A DNA stretch of 64,000 nucleotides from Symbiodinium kawagutii (Eukaryota > Sar > Dinophyceae > Suessiales > Symbiodiniaceae), in the NCBI GenBank assembly GCA_009767595.1, contig VSDK01008697.1, forward strand, positions 39,594 through 103,593, read 5' to 3'. Made by a program: the position numbers and the translations under genes. Every line of letters starts with the position of its first letter. Position 1 is the first letter of the stretch. The notes under the pieces are model-generated. The model was not told the origin of the DNA. It ran no database searches and saw only the letters and a program-made list of their open reading frames with translations. Positions 9,532 through 20,735 of this stretch are shown here, piece by piece.

Positions 9532-9800
9532 ATTTATTATTGTGACACAGTTCAATAGGTAAGAATGGCCCAGTATTAATTCATTAGGAATAATAACGAA
9601 CCATGCATGAACCCTTCACTGACCACAATCAGCCAACCATCAGTACAAAAACAGCACCATTTTGGGCCAGTAAGTAACCATTACGTATCATCATGAAACC
9701 CAATTGGTTATAACTTTATCACTAGCCCCCTATTCCCGACACTTTGGTAGCTACATATAGCTACCTATCGTCACTAAGCCCGGATAATAAACCATGAGTA

Positions 9801-9912
9801 ATGGCTATGGGTCAAAGCCCTGTACCCCTGGTTCCCCCATCATCAACCATTGTTTTCCCTACTATTGTTGGTCATTATCCGTAGAAAATTGGTTGGTTAA
9901 GTGCTTGACGCA
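9801..9912 (+). mobile_element. Family C MITE-like element
   Basis: Starts GGCTATGGGTCAA and ends near GCTTGACGCAGCTCGCC. It shares the middle 'ttttccctactattgttggtcatt' with other family C copies. A damaged second copy lies at 9925-10030. Confidence 0.6.
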
Positions 9913-10050
9913 GCTCGCCATATAGCTGGTATATCCCCTAGTATTGTTGGTTATTATCCCCTACTATTAACCATTGACCAGCTAGAAATCACCATTGGTT
10001 GGTTGGTTAACTGCTGGACCCAGCTCGCCTAATAACAAAGCACTCTGAGC

Positions 10051-10175
10051 CGCGCGGACAGATTGACGTTGCGCAGCCCAGGCCGTCCCAAGCTGGGAAA
10101 GTTGGCCCCCAGGGGCGAGGAAGAAGCTGGAGCCGTTGCACAGCCTGGCGCAGGCAGTGGAGAGTTGGGTCAGTG
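10051..10175 (+). CDS. Exon-like island, unrecognised
   Basis: A GC-rich block within AT-rich repeats. One frame reads through it without stops (RADRLTLRSPGRPKLGKLAP, then EEEAGAVAQPGAGSGELGQ), with a charged, low-hydrophobic composition. No family recognised. It could belong with the islands at 10770, 12783 and 13662 as one plus-strand gene. Boundaries are approximate. Confidence 0.3.
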
Positions 10176-10267
10176 TAGATCATTTATTCGGTGGCTTCTC
10201 AAGCCATAGGATTTATAGGGGTTATAACCATCAATCATAGTTGATAGGGGATCATAAGCAACAAGAG

Positions 10268-10674
10268 TAGGGGATAGATGATCATAGTTAAGAGGGGTTA
10301 TGGGGGTTATAACCATCAATCATAGTTGATAGGGGATAGTAAGCAACAAAAATAGGGGATACACCAACTATTTGTCTCTCTATTGTTAGCTGGTTAATGG
10401 TTTGTTAGCTCGTTGATAGTTGATAATATGATAATAAGGGATAATGACCAAATATGACCAACAAACATAAGGGGGGTCCCTTGTTTTGTCTCTCTATGTG
10501 TCTATCTATCTATGTGTCAGCCTGTCCATCAGTCGATCTATCTAATCTGCTTGTTTATTTGTTTGTTTGTCTATTTGTCTATCTGGGGATACTGCAATCG
10601 AAAAATATCTATCTAAGTATGATTGATGGTTATGACCCCTATAACCCTTCTTAACTATGATCATCTATCCCCTA
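10268..10674. repeat. Element with ~58-bp imperfect terminal inverted repeats
   Basis: 10268-10326 and 10616-10674 are inverted copies with about four mismatches, starting TAGGGGATAGATGATCATAG. A direct partial copy of the left arm's inner part lies just upstream at about 10217-10260. The interior is simple-sequence (tctatctatc, gtttgtttg) with no coding frame of note. Confidence 0.65.
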
Positions 10675-10770
10675 TATTCCCCTATCAACTAACCAGCCAT
10701 TTCCTACGCGGCCTTTTTCTTTGGGCCCAGTTGATCTGTCTGCCAGCAGCCAGATGAGACGCCAGAACAT

Positions 10771-10833
10771 CGCCCCGGGCCTGACTACAAGGTGGCACGT
10801 TGGCCGCGGCAGGTCACAACGTAGCATGGCCAT
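10771..10833 (+). CDS. Exon-like island, unrecognised
   Basis: After an AG, one frame reads DETPEHRPGPDYKVARWPRQ and stops being open near a GGCAG|GTCAC donor-like site. High GC relative to its surroundings. No family recognised; offered as a possible exon of the gene ending at 13736. Confidence 0.3.
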
Positions 10834-11687
10834 CCCAACGGACTCAGTGGTCAGATCTGTGTGACCCTTGGTGTTTTGTTGCCAGTGATGATGAGTCGTT
10901 CAACCGTGTTTGTTGGTTATTATGCTCTATTGTTCACCACTATTAACCAACATGAAACCATTCATAAGACTACATTTTGGCCAAGAAAGTCATGATTAGT
11001 AGCAAAGCAGATACAAGAAAGTACGAGCGAGACGGAAGCACAACAATGTCTCCATGATTGCATCGTATTTGTTTGTTCCTAATTCTTGGTGGACCAGTTT
11101 TTCTATCATTGGTCATTGATTATTGATGGTGGAGAGTGAATAATGAGTAATGATAGCAATATATAGCAGGACTAAACAATCACTTACCATCATTTGCTAT
11201 CATCATTGATTATTGACCATTGCCGAACCTTATTTGTGTTGCTTCTCGTCGGTCAAGATTACCTTGACCCCCAAAATCAACCATTATCACGATAACAGGT
11301 GGCCCTCCCACGCACGAGTTCTGCACAGGTCTACACCCTCTTCCCATTGGACTGAGGCATTGGAGGGATCACGAGGGTGGAGACAACCCCAGGGCCCTGT
11401 GGCAGTCCGAAAATCATGATAAGTGATCCCTGACAAACAACAACTAGTTGGTAGTTTAATTGACATCGCTATTTTCCCCAATCATTGTGGCATTCCCATG
11501 CAAGGTTAGAGGATTGATTCTACGCTGCCATGATGGACTATGGTTACCTGCTGGTAGGACCCTTACAAGAGACGTCGGGAAAGCTGGTGTCTTCGTGAAC
11601 TCGAAGACGAGATGTGACACTCACAAGTGAGCAGCGTTCAAAAGTCCGATGATTGTTTTTGTACAAAAGTTAATCTGGGTGAGCCCC

Positions 11688-11977
11688 GCGAAAGTAAAAC
11701 CTCCACGCGCGCAAGCTCCGCGAAAGCTATCGCGACAGTCCTGGTAAATGTTCGTTCCGCGAAAGCTCCGCGAAAGCTTTTGTCAGAATCCGACTTTTCC
11801 ATGTTTTTTCATGTTTTCCTGTTGCATCACGTGACATGCTTCCAGTTCACCTATGGCCAAAGATGCTTTGTGGACAAGAGTTCCGCGAAAGTGCCGCGAA
11901 AGTGAAAAACCTGAAAAAGTGTTCCGCGAAAGCAAAAACTGTGGTCGCGAAAGCAGCGCGAAAGCCGTGGCGAAAGC
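11688..11977 (+). repeat. Array of ten GCGAAAG motifs (DNA mini-hairpins)
   Basis: GCGAAAG starts at 11688, 11720, 11759, 11770, 11885, 11896, 11926, 11947, 11958 and 11970, usually preceded by TCC or GC. Seven are the full GCGAAAGC. d(GCGAAAGC) is known from biophysical work as an exceptionally stable mini-hairpin. The spacings are irregular (11 to 115 bases), so this is not a simple tandem array. The 92-codon and 78-codon frames here are by-products. Confidence 0.8.
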
Positions 11978-12782
11978 AAGCCGGATTATAACACTTTCAT
12001 TCAGCATTTTGACCACCGCTCAAGTGGATTTCCCGAACTCCATGGTTTCCGTATCAAGAAGTGATCATCATTGGGAACTTGATATTTAAAAAAATGGGTT
12101 GGTTTCCCTATTAAACTCCATGGTTTCCCTATTAAAATCCAGTAGATCAGTAGATTGTCCTGCCTAGAATCATCATGGATTTTTGTACTCGACGTACGTG
12201 TCCACTGCTGTAGCATGGGATCCGAGATGTTTCTTATGCTGTTGTCACGGCATCTTCACAGTACCTTGTTGGACAAAGTGGGAAGTGCGCTCCGCCCATG
12301 CTCCGCCATTTTGATGCATCGTGGTTGGAAACTCTACCATTGATAAACCCCCTATGTTTGATGGCAAACCACTCATGGTAAGACTGATGCCAAAGGATTC
12401 CAACCGAAAATTCAAAGCACATTGTCCGCGTTATAATGTTTATAAGCCTCAATTTGGTGCAACTAGTTGTCACCCACCGCAAGCAAATCACCTTTTCGTA
12501 GGCTTGGCAGTAGATCAACAGGCCAGTCATCATGCAGGGGCATTGACTACGATACATTGATCGGTGGACTCCTATAGATCGGTACCAGTGTTCCCTAGTA
12601 TTGAAGAAAATGGTTGAATATTTTTCAGAGGGGTTATAACTTATAACCACCACCCCAGATAGTCACCTCTACTGTAAGGGTAGAGGCTCAACGGCTGAAT
12701 TCCCCTGAATGACGATCACCTTAGGTTGGGCTTCGATGTCCAAAGCCACTACCACCACTACACCGCGGGCTGCCAACCGCAG

Positions 12783-12856
12783 GCTGTATCACCATGTCCT
12801 TCCTGAAAGATTCGGGGCGGGCAGCCTTCGTTGCAGCAAAATTTGCGCAGCGAACT
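12783..12856 (+). CDS. Probable internal exon, unrecognised
   Basis: An AG acceptor (CAACCGCAG) precedes an open frame giving CITMSFLKDSGRAAFVAAKF followed by AQRT, and a GTATGC donor follows. The mixed hydrophobic/charged composition looks like folded protein. It starts with two bases of a split codon and ends in phase 0. The opposite-strand 140-codon frame (12721-13143) overlaps it and I treat that as its shadow. No family recognised. Confidence 0.4.
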
Positions 12857-13640
12857 GTATGCTGTAATCTTTGAAGGCAAAAGGGAATGGTGCTTGTTGG
12901 GTCTGAGATGTGCTTCACATGGATCTTGCTTAAACTCGAAAAAACCATGTGAAACAATAGATGGCAAACAACCAACCGAAATCTCAAAACCAAAGAGCAT
13001 GGAACCTGAAAAGTGTCAAAATATTTGAGAATTAACTTCTTGGATTCCAAAGCAGTGCGTTGGTTCATGTTTGTTCTGAGGGCATGATGCCACGGGGGCT
13101 TGGAGGTGGGAGGCCCAAGATCCCCAAATGGTTCACATCTCATCGTTGGTTGGCATCTCGCTGGTCGCTCTGTCAGATCTATGCTGCTCCAGGGTGACGA
13201 TGATCATTGAGAGATGGGAGGTTCTTACAATAGGGAACCCCCAAAGTTATGGATGCTTGAGCATTCTTGACAAACAAACAAACGAGCCAACTGCACTTGT
13301 TCCGTGTTTTTCTCCTCTCTTTGATCTCAGTCATAGTTGTAGACGATCAACAAAATATTCATTGACCAATGACTATCCATCGGTTCTGACCTATTTGTCA
13401 TGAACCAATAGTTATTAAGCAGTCGCTTAATGAAGTAGTTATGACCTATTAGTTATGAACCAATATTAGTTATGAATTTCCATTGATTATGACTCTATGA
13501 CCTATTAGTTATGAACCCATAGTTATTTAACAAATCACTAATTATTCATTATTAACTGATGGTTCAGTAATCAGTTGTTATGAGCCAATCACTCTTAGTT
13601 GTTAAGCAGTTGCATTTAGCAAGAACAGTGCAGCGCAGTG

Positions 13641-13736
13641 ACGCTCTCAGCAGTTGCTTCCATGGCGCTCAAAGAGACCAGTTCCAAGAATGACACGCTG
13701 TCGGGGGCCCTGGACACGATGTACCCCGTTGCTTAA
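13641..13736 (+). CDS. Probable 3' terminal exon, unrecognised
   Basis: An acceptor-like CGCAG precedes an open frame reading TLSAVASMALKETSSKND and then TLSGALDTMYPVA, closed by TAA at 13734-13736. GC-rich among AT-rich repeats. An ATG at 13662 lies inside. It is a good candidate for the end of a plus-strand gene that includes 12783-12856. No family recognised. Confidence 0.4.
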   Translation, partial: TLSAVASMALKETSSKNDTLSGALDTMYPVA

Positions 13737-14107
13737 CCCGCGGCTGGTCGTCAACGGGACACGACTTCTGTGAAAGTTGCATGCCTTTTGGCATGTTCAC
13801 ATCAAAAGCATCGATAGTTTTGTATCTGTCTATATATGTGTTTATCTATATATCTGTTTGTCCGTCTGTCTATCTATGTATCTGAATAGTGAGAGAGAGA
13901 GAAAGAGAGCGTTAATGAATCTTGATCATTCAATGCAACTGGTTGGAGACCTGCAAAGACAAGCGGTACACAAAATTCTGAAAGTTGAAAAAGCCAAGAA
14001 AAACATTCCCCGTTCATATTCGAAGCATTTGTTTGAGCATGAATTTCCGACCGTTAACAAGCATTGAACAACCTTTACATCAAAGACCCATGTGTTTTTT
14101 GCTTAAT

Positions 14108-14194
14108 AGGGTTGTTTCTCAAAATCGGGATAGCCCATGTTCTATGATAGACCAATCGTTTTTGGGGTCGCTTATCGCTTGAGAAACCACCATA
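14108..14194. mobile_element. Family A MITE-like element
   Basis: Left end GTTGTTTCTCAAAA, right end TTGAGAAACCACCATAT; about 90 bp. A decayed copy of the family whose best example is 60072-60182. Confidence 0.6.
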
Positions 14195-14245
14195 TTGACA
14201 TCCCATAGACATCCCAGGGCAGCATCCCATTGCCATCAGCTCCAG

Positions 14246-14332
14246 CGAATGTGTTCCGCTAGGCCTTCGACCTCGAACAAGAGCGAGACTGAGGAGCGAA
14301 GCCGGGGTGGCGACGGCACGGCATGGGTCACG
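14246..14332 (+). CDS. Probable exon, unrecognised Ser/Arg/Glu-rich
   Basis: The CTCCAG acceptor is followed by 29 open codons (MCSARPSTSNKSETEERSRG, then GDGTAWVT) ending before GTGCGA. Charged and likely disordered. Possibly an upstream exon of the gene with exons at 15078 and 15829, although its phase does not match 15078 directly, so a further exon would be needed. Confidence 0.35.
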
Positions 14333-14773
14333 GTGCGAGTGTTTTTTTTCCATGGTTTTCTTGGGATTTTTTTTAGGGAATAACAGGGATCAATAGGGAT
14401 TGATAGGGATTAATAGGGATTACACCATTGTTTTTCCATGGGCTTTACCATAACAGCGGGCTGGTTTAACTAAGGAGGCTAATCCATCAACAAGAATCCA
14501 CCATTGTTTTGATGGTGGGCAAATCGCAGGAGACTGATAATTGACGCGGTCAATGGCTCCGACTAAGAGAAATCATGTCGATATCGCTGATTTGCCTAAT
14601 GTGACATGTGATATCTGAGAGAGATTATGATGCACATAAACCCACGGTGCTTGCCAGCTAGATCAAAAAAATGATTCAAGTAATATGAGTCTTTCTATTA
14701 GTGATCCTGTTGATATTAATTGAGAAGAGTGAACCACTACGAATAATGCCATAGCCCCTATGAACCCCACTCT

Positions 14774-14882
14774 TGTGGTAGTTTCTCAAAATGGGGGTAC
14801 CCCCGAATCATACCATATGTTGACAATCAATATAGATAAACCAACATTTGTTTAGGTTCCCAATTTTGAGAACCCCCCATAT
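14774..14882. mobile_element. Family A MITE-like element
   Basis: Ends TGGTAGTTTCTCAAAAT and ATTTTGAGAACCCCCCATA, with the subterminal palindrome GGGGGTACCCCC. Confidence 0.7.
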
Positions 14883-15077
14883 GAATTTACAGCTCCTATG
14901 AAGCCCCCTTGTACTGATTTACAACTTCTTCATAACCTACTAGTAACCCTTCTTGGTAACCCTGATGGTCCGATGGTTCATATGAGTGACCCTATGACAA
15001 CCCTTTGAAGTTATAGCCCCTATGAACCCAACTCCTCATATTAGTAACCCCTGTTAGTACTCCCAGTCCCTAAGCAG

Positions 15078-15209
15078 TGAAGCATCACCTCCAACATCTC
15101 AAGGACTTGCAACCTTGGCTGCGCCACATCTTGCTGGAGCACCGGCGAAACTTGGAAGTTCACCTCATCCAGTTGCGCGAAGGCCTCCGGGGGTTCGTTC
15201 CATGGCACG
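15078..15209 (+). CDS. Probable internal exon, Leu/His-rich helical segment
   Basis: An AAGCAG acceptor is followed by KHHLQHLKDLQPWLRHILL and then EHRRNLEVHLIQLREGLRG and FVPWH, with Leu spacing typical of an amphipathic helix. The exon ends one base into a codon at a GC donor (GCTGTT). The next exon (15829) starts with two bases, and the joined codon is GGG. This exact phase match supports a GC-AG intron, a class known in dinoflagellates. The intron holds two inverted-repeat elements. Family not recognised. Confidence 0.55.
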
Positions 15210-15248
15210 GCTGTTGGGTGTTGGAAGTTGATGGACTATGCAGTTTTT

Positions 15249-15345
15249 TGGTTGGTGGTTTTATAGGGAAACCATAGGGAAACCATGGTTAATGATGGCT
15301 GATACTTGGGGATAATAAGCAACTAATCATGGTGAAACAACTACT
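15249..15345 (+). repeat. 97-bp dispersed repeat ('atagggaaaccatagggaaacc'), copy 1
   Basis: Closely matches 29571-29664. In both places it is followed immediately by a family B element, so the two travelled or were duplicated as a unit. Confidence 0.75.
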
Positions 15346-15443
15346 TGTTGGTGGTTTTTAACATTTTTTATTTTCCCAGTGATTCTTAATAACAATTGGT
15401 TGGTTGACTAATATTTTTCATGGGGGTCGAAACCACCAACCAG
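15343..15443. mobile_element. Family B MITE-like element
   Basis: Left end TTGTTGGTGGTTTTTAACAT, right end GAAACCACCAACCAG; about 100 bp, no coding capacity. Confidence 0.7.
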
Positions 15444-15828
15444 ATGCACCTTTATTGTTTCAGATTCTTTGTGACTTCGGTACTTTGCTTGTTTGATTTG
15501 ATTTGTTTGTTTTTGCACAGTTGTTTTGCGTGGGTGTCTTTGTTGTTTTGTTGCTGCGGTTGGTGATGGGGTGAAGGAAGGAAGTAGTGACCTAGCAACA
15601 GCAGTTGATGTTGGCATAAATGGCACAAACAAAGAAGATGCAGTGCGCAAGAGCGTGTTTTGATTGTTGATCTTTTCACTGAATGTGCAGAGAGTGTTGA
15701 CAACTAGAAACGCTGAACAAGAATCAAAGACTGAGAAACATGTTGATGTGTTGCAAAGAAATCCGTGAATTTCCCCGTAAAGCATATTAACCCCGCCCAT
15801 GTGAGACCACCAAACCCTTGGTGCTCAG

Positions 15829-16043
15829 GGCAGCGCTACATCGTCGATCTGCTGAAATCCGGGGCACACGATCTGCCTCTGCCAGCAGAAGAAGCAGACC
15901 ACTTGTCACCTCCGGCCACGGCGCAGCCCGTTGCCGTCGTCCCCTTGAAGGAGCTCAGCTGGAGCAGTAGCAAGGCCAGGATGCGGAGCTGGTTCCAGTG
16001 GCTTACCCCAGCAGTTCATGGCAGATCTAACTTCTCTCCATAG
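15829..16043 (+). CDS. Probable 3' terminal exon
   Basis: The CTCAG acceptor is followed by GQRYIVDLLKSGAHDLPLP (first codon shared with 15209), then AEEADHLSPPATAQPVAVV and KARMRSWFQWLTPAVHG, ending in TAG at 16041-16043. About 71 residues, with an acidic/proline-rich middle and a basic, Trp-containing end. Spliced to 15078-15209 it gives an unbroken frame. No family recognised. Confidence 0.55.
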
Positions 16044-16127
16044 CTTGGGGTGGAGTAACCTCTTTAGAAGGGAGTGGGTGGCTGTTCAACGGTGGAGTTT
16101 AGTCTTTAGAAGCTTGTAGTAACCACC

Positions 16128-16165
16128 AAGAGTCCACAAGTCTGTTCAATGGTATGTGGACTCTT
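16128..16165. repeat. 11-bp perfect inverted repeat
   Basis: AAGAGTCCACA (16128-16138) pairs with TGTGGACTCTT (16155-16165) across 16 bases, about 90 bases after the stop of the preceding gene. A 3'-end stem-loop or a small element relic are both possible. Confidence 0.5.
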
Positions 16166-16856
16166 TTGAAGTAGTACAACATTTAGACATCCACGTGGTT
16201 GTTTCTGCAGGGTAGGGTTGCTCCCATTCGCATTTTGTGCAATCACATCGTTGTAGCACAACTTCTCGAATGGACAATTTGAAGAGGTCTTGTTGCGTAA
16301 GTGTGCTGTTATGTACTGTTTAATTAATTTTGAATATGTTTGAACATATCTATGTATGTATTTGTATTTACATGTACACATGTATGTAGATTACTCCAAA
16401 ATGGTCATAACTGCACTGATCATTTCTTTAAGTATTTATCTACCCCAGATGATCATGAACGCAAAAATGACAACTTGTTTTTCAGTGAAACAGCCAATGG
16501 CTTGACGTACCTCTATGGACACACCCGTTCATGGTGTCGCTTAGCAAACCCCATTAGTCAACAACGATTGTTGACCGAAGGATACCGGAGTTCCGCAGTG
16601 TCCTCCCATTATATATTCTTTTTAAGAGATTGAGAGACACTCACAATCCTTTCAAATTTGAAGTCATGCATGATTTAGATCACAGTGCATTTCTTCACGT
16701 TTTGTAGCGACTTTGGAGGTCTCTTAAGAATATGTGCACATTCTAGCTGTAGCCAAATGTGCATCAGACGTCATCGACTGGTGGATGCCAACGACCCATA
16801 AAAGCAAACAGGTCATTTAAGCACTCACGGGGTCTGTGCGAGCCAGATAAAAACAC

Positions 16857-16978
16857 ATGGCTATGAGTCAAAACCCCGTAGCCCTGGTTCACAGATCATT
16901 AACCAGGCTGTTTTCCCTCTTATTGTTGGTGATTGTCCCCCATGAAATTGGTTGGTGAACTGCTTGACCCAGCTCGCC
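16857..16978 (+). mobile_element. Family C MITE-like element
   Basis: Starts ATGGCTATGAGTCAAAACCC and ends TGCTTGACCCAGCTCGCCA; the middle 'tgttttccctcttattgttggt' is shared with 9801-9912 and 35092-35209. Confidence 0.65.
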
Positions 16979-17449
16979 ACACCCAGTTTTACAAGCTCAA
17001 GAGCTGGTGAATGCTGCTGCGCTGTAAGCAGCATGGGACTGTCCATGATGGCACGTTCGAGCTATAGTATGCTCAGTTGTATTTCATGAAGGGTGTTGTT
17101 TACATTTTCTTTCATTACAATGTACCACACGTGTTTCGTGTACTGTAGTATCATTTCGACATTTGCCTCCTACTAAGATGTATTGTACAGCTGTTGTTTA
17201 ATTCTATTCATATAGTCATACATATTTACATGTGAATGTGTTTTCTTGTCTGATTGAACGGTCCTGTACAGTACTAGATCACAATTCGTTGCAAAATAGT
17301 GCTATATTGGCCGTTGTACCAGATTGTTTGCTGGCCTTATGTCATTTGCATATACACATTCATGTATATTACATATATATATGCATATTTTTACATTTTT
17401 ATATCAAATTATATCAAACGAATCATGCACGCAGATGCATACTCAACAG

Positions 17450-17600
17450 GTCCTTGTACCCTTGGTCCAAGACGTGGTCCATGAATACCCAGCTGTGCCC
17501 GTGACCATGTCTAGGCTGTGTCCTTCAGTGATGATGACGAGGAAGAGCAGTGGGTTCCACTGGTGGCTGGTGGACCCACCAGTGGTAGAGCTGATGTCAT
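17450..17600 (+). CDS. Exon-like island, unrecognised
   Basis: After a CAACAG acceptor one frame gives VLVPLVQDVVHEYPAVPVTM and stays open to TAA at 17598-17600. A second frame from an AG at 17513-17514 gives AVSFSDDDEEEQWVPLVAGG, a typical acidic exon. Only one can be right. GC content and composition suggest a coding exon of a plus-strand gene continuing near 18236. Confidence 0.35.
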
Positions 17601-18235
17601 AAGCCATTCATATCAGTTTATATGGGTTTGTACAGGCTATTTATTGAGAGGGATATCAGTTTATTAAGACATGACGTTCATCATCAATTTATAGCAGTTC
17701 TTAGGACTAGAGGCTGTAGCCATTAAATACTTATGGTAGATCCATGTTGACAGACCATCATCAGTTTAGCCATAAATAGTTGTGAAAGTTACCATCCAAT
17801 ATTACCATCCAATATAAGGGATTTCTTCAGGGCTGGATCTCCCATTGAAAAGACACGAAGCAACCGTGAACAATGGTGTAACGAGGCGCAATGCCTATGG
17901 TTTGCCCAAGCCTAGAACCATGCTCATGACCACTGGCAACATCTTGTCATGAACAGATGCGAAAACACTGGCTATACGCAGTAATTTTGAATGGATGGCT
18001 TAGGGTTTCAGGGTTCCAGGGTCTACTACTTAGGAATCAGAAAACAGGAGCTGTATGTCACTCAGGAAGTTGATGTTTGTAACGGCCAATGGGGATGGAC
18101 CATACCTGCATTGAAAGGAAGCCTGGCGTGTTGTTGGTTACGGTTGATCACCTTGAAGGTTCCGGGCTTTCTCTCCATGCTGTTTCTGCTTGGAGCCCGG
18201 CGTGTTGCTGCTGCATTTCCCTGCAAAATCTGCAG

Positions 18236-18302
18236 GAGGAACCTCAGGACATTGATACGCTGCTGGAGGAGTCAAAGGACAAGTCTGCTGTGGGGGTCTC
18301 AG
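18236..18302 (+). CDS. Exon-like island, acidic, unrecognised
   Basis: A TGCAG acceptor is followed by EEPQDIDTLLEESKDKSAVG and VS. The end is uncertain: a GA dinucleotide follows (GATGTG), so either a non-canonical donor is used or the exon runs on. Confidence 0.35.
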
Positions 18303-18319
18303 GATGTGGTTCTCTGATG

Positions 18320-18419
18320 TGTGGTTTGATTGATATTCTTCATTTTCCCTAGTACTTTTAACTGTGGACAAATGGTTGGTTGACTAATATTTTTCATAGG
18401 GGTTGAAACCACCAACCAG
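18320..18419. mobile_element. Family B MITE-like element
   Basis: Right end GTTGAAACCACCAACCAG is intact; the left end is reduced to GTGGTTTGATTG. Confidence 0.55.
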
Positions 18420-18539
18420 TTCTCTTTGGAGTTGAAACTGTCACCCTTAACGCGTTCGTGGATCGGTCGTGTAATATCGATGCTAGCCCCTCCCCCCAAA
18501 CACTGATTTTCTTGTTGCAAGAAGAATACAGTACATGTT

Positions 18540-19260
18540 TGTGAAATACATATATATATATGTACATGGATATGTGTCTTAGATGAACATGTTTTGCATC
18601 TATAGGTAATTGTATGTACGAATTGGATGTCATTGTGTATGCATGCACATGGGATAAATTAGATGCATTCGAAAACTGGTGCGTCTCTCTTGATATAAGT
18701 AAATATTTGAATACATAGATAAGTATATATATATATGTATACGGGATAGATCAGATGGATGGAATGAATCAACTAGATGAGACAGATGAAAATTATCAGA
18801 AAAAGTATATGAGATTGATGAGATAGACAGGATACCAAGGTGATGAATGTTAGATGGATAGATACATAGTATACATCGGCTAGATAGGACAGAAGGGATA
18901 GACAGATAAGTAAATGAATAAAAAAACTAGACAGGCACATTCCATGTATACATATACATACACACGTATATGTGTAATTTGCATTTGTGTATTTCTAATG
19001 GCGTGTATGTAACATAATGTAAGGTAAGGTAATGAAATGTAGATAATCGATTGGAATGGAATGTGTATGTATGTAGTGACATGTTGTGTAATATAACGTA
19101 ATTAATGTGATGCACTGCAAGGTTATGTGTGCATGTATGTATCGATCGATGGATAGATACACGAACTAGGAGATCCATAGGTAGATAGCAAGCCGCGAGT
19201 CAGACAGGCAGATCAGCAGATAGATAGGAAGATGCTTTTGACGTATGTGCGTGTGTGTGT
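18540..19260. repeat. Simple-sequence AT/GATA/GTAT region
   Basis: Long runs of tatata, gataga and gtatgt words with no exon-like island; no gene seen. Confidence 0.7.
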
Positions 19261-19526
19261 CCGAAACCTTTGCTTTGTCATTGCTGATTGGAGTTCACCG
19301 ACACAGCTTGCTTGATCATCCGCACTGTCATTAGTCATTGTTTCACTTCTGGCTTTTTCGAAGCAATGGGGAACCCTAGGAAACCTCAATGGTTTCCCTC
19401 AAAGCGGGTGATGTTCGGAGTCGGATAGCCACAGGTGTATCAATTGACGCCCATGGTTTTTGGCATGCAAACGGCCCAAACTTAAAACCTGGTGGGAAGG
19501 GGTTCTTGTTGAAAACGGTTCTTATG

Positions 19527-19622
19527 CTGGTTGGTGGTTCCAAACGTTTTCCCCATTATTTACAAGCGATTGGTTGGTTGACTAATATCTTCATAATTAG
19601 GGTCGGTTCAACCACCAACCAG
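19527..19622. mobile_element. Family B MITE-like element
   Basis: Ends CTGGTTGGTGGTTCCAAACG and GTTCAACCACCAACCAG, with the shared core 'attggttggttgactaatat'. Confidence 0.75.
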
Positions 19623-19949
19623 TCATTGATGGCAGCAACACATGGCCCGATCTTTCATTGCAGATGGCGCCAGGATTGCCTCACTGGCCCACACGCTCAT
19701 ACACCGAGAGATGAGATGGTCACGAGGAATGACAAATAGCTTAGTATTGACAATGATTGATCATGTATTATATACCATTGATAGCAAGTTTATACACATG
19801 GTAACCATGAGCCAACACCATTGTATAACCGGTTCAAAACCATTCTTCAACCACGATAGAACCGGTAATTTACCATATTGCCAATATTAGAATAATGTTA
19901 TACCATTAACAGTAACATTTTTTAACCGCCTATTACCACTGAATAGTGT

Positions 19950-20500
19950 GAATAGTGTTCATACCTATTACTTTAGCATTATTAACAGCTCACTATTAAG
20001 CCAACTTATCATTAAGACTATTGGCTTAATAATTGTTAATAGCTAATACCACTTAACTATTGCTTTACCAACTATTACTATTATCAATAAGGTATTAGTT
20101 GGTGTAATAGCTAATATTAATACCATTATTAGTACCTACTTTACCATTATTAAAAGTGTTAATTACTTTGCCTATTAACAGTTAATTACTTAATAATAGC
20201 TGTCAATAATCGTTAAACATTACCATTAATAGTGTTCATACCTATTACTTTAGCATTATTAACAGCTCACTATTAAGCCAACTTATCATTAAGACTATTG
20301 GCTTAATAGTTGTTAATAGCTAATACCACTTAACTATTGCTTTACCAACTATTACTATTATCAATAAGGTATTAGTTGGTAATAGCTAATATTAATACCA
20401 TTATTAGTACCTACTTTACCATTATTAATAGTGTTAATTACTTTGCCTATTAACAGTTAATTACTTAATAATAGCTGTTAATAATGGTTAAACATTACCA
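19950..20500. repeat. 277-bp tandem duplication of an AT-rich unit
   Basis: The block beginning 'gtgttcatacctattacttt' at 19955 repeats at 20232 (period 277) with few differences. A third, shorter and more diverged copy follows to about 20655. It consists almost entirely of 'ttaat/attaa/taccatta' words. Confidence 0.8.
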
Positions 20501-20659
20501 TTAACAGTTAATACCTATTACTTCACCATTATTAACAGCTCAATTGTTAATAGCTAATACCACTCAACTATTACTTTACCATTATTAACAGCTATTATTA
20601 ATACCATTATTGATACCTACCTTACCATTAGCAGCTCACTATTAAGCCAACTTGTAGGC

Positions 20660-20735
20660 TCAACCCTTCCTCCAGCTTGGCAGCTCGCCGTTGCCAGGTG
20701 CTGGGGCCTGTCGAAAGCATCGTGCGCTGTGAGGC
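20660..20735 (+). CDS. Exon-like island, unrecognised
   Basis: A sharp rise in GC after AT-rich repeats. One frame reads SLAARRCQVLGPVESIVRCE before a stop. The island continues to 21030, where the minus strand also has a long frame (20617-21042). 'ctacatccgttggacaccacc' occurs twice, at about 20758 and 20841. Coding is not secure on either strand. Confidence 0.2.
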
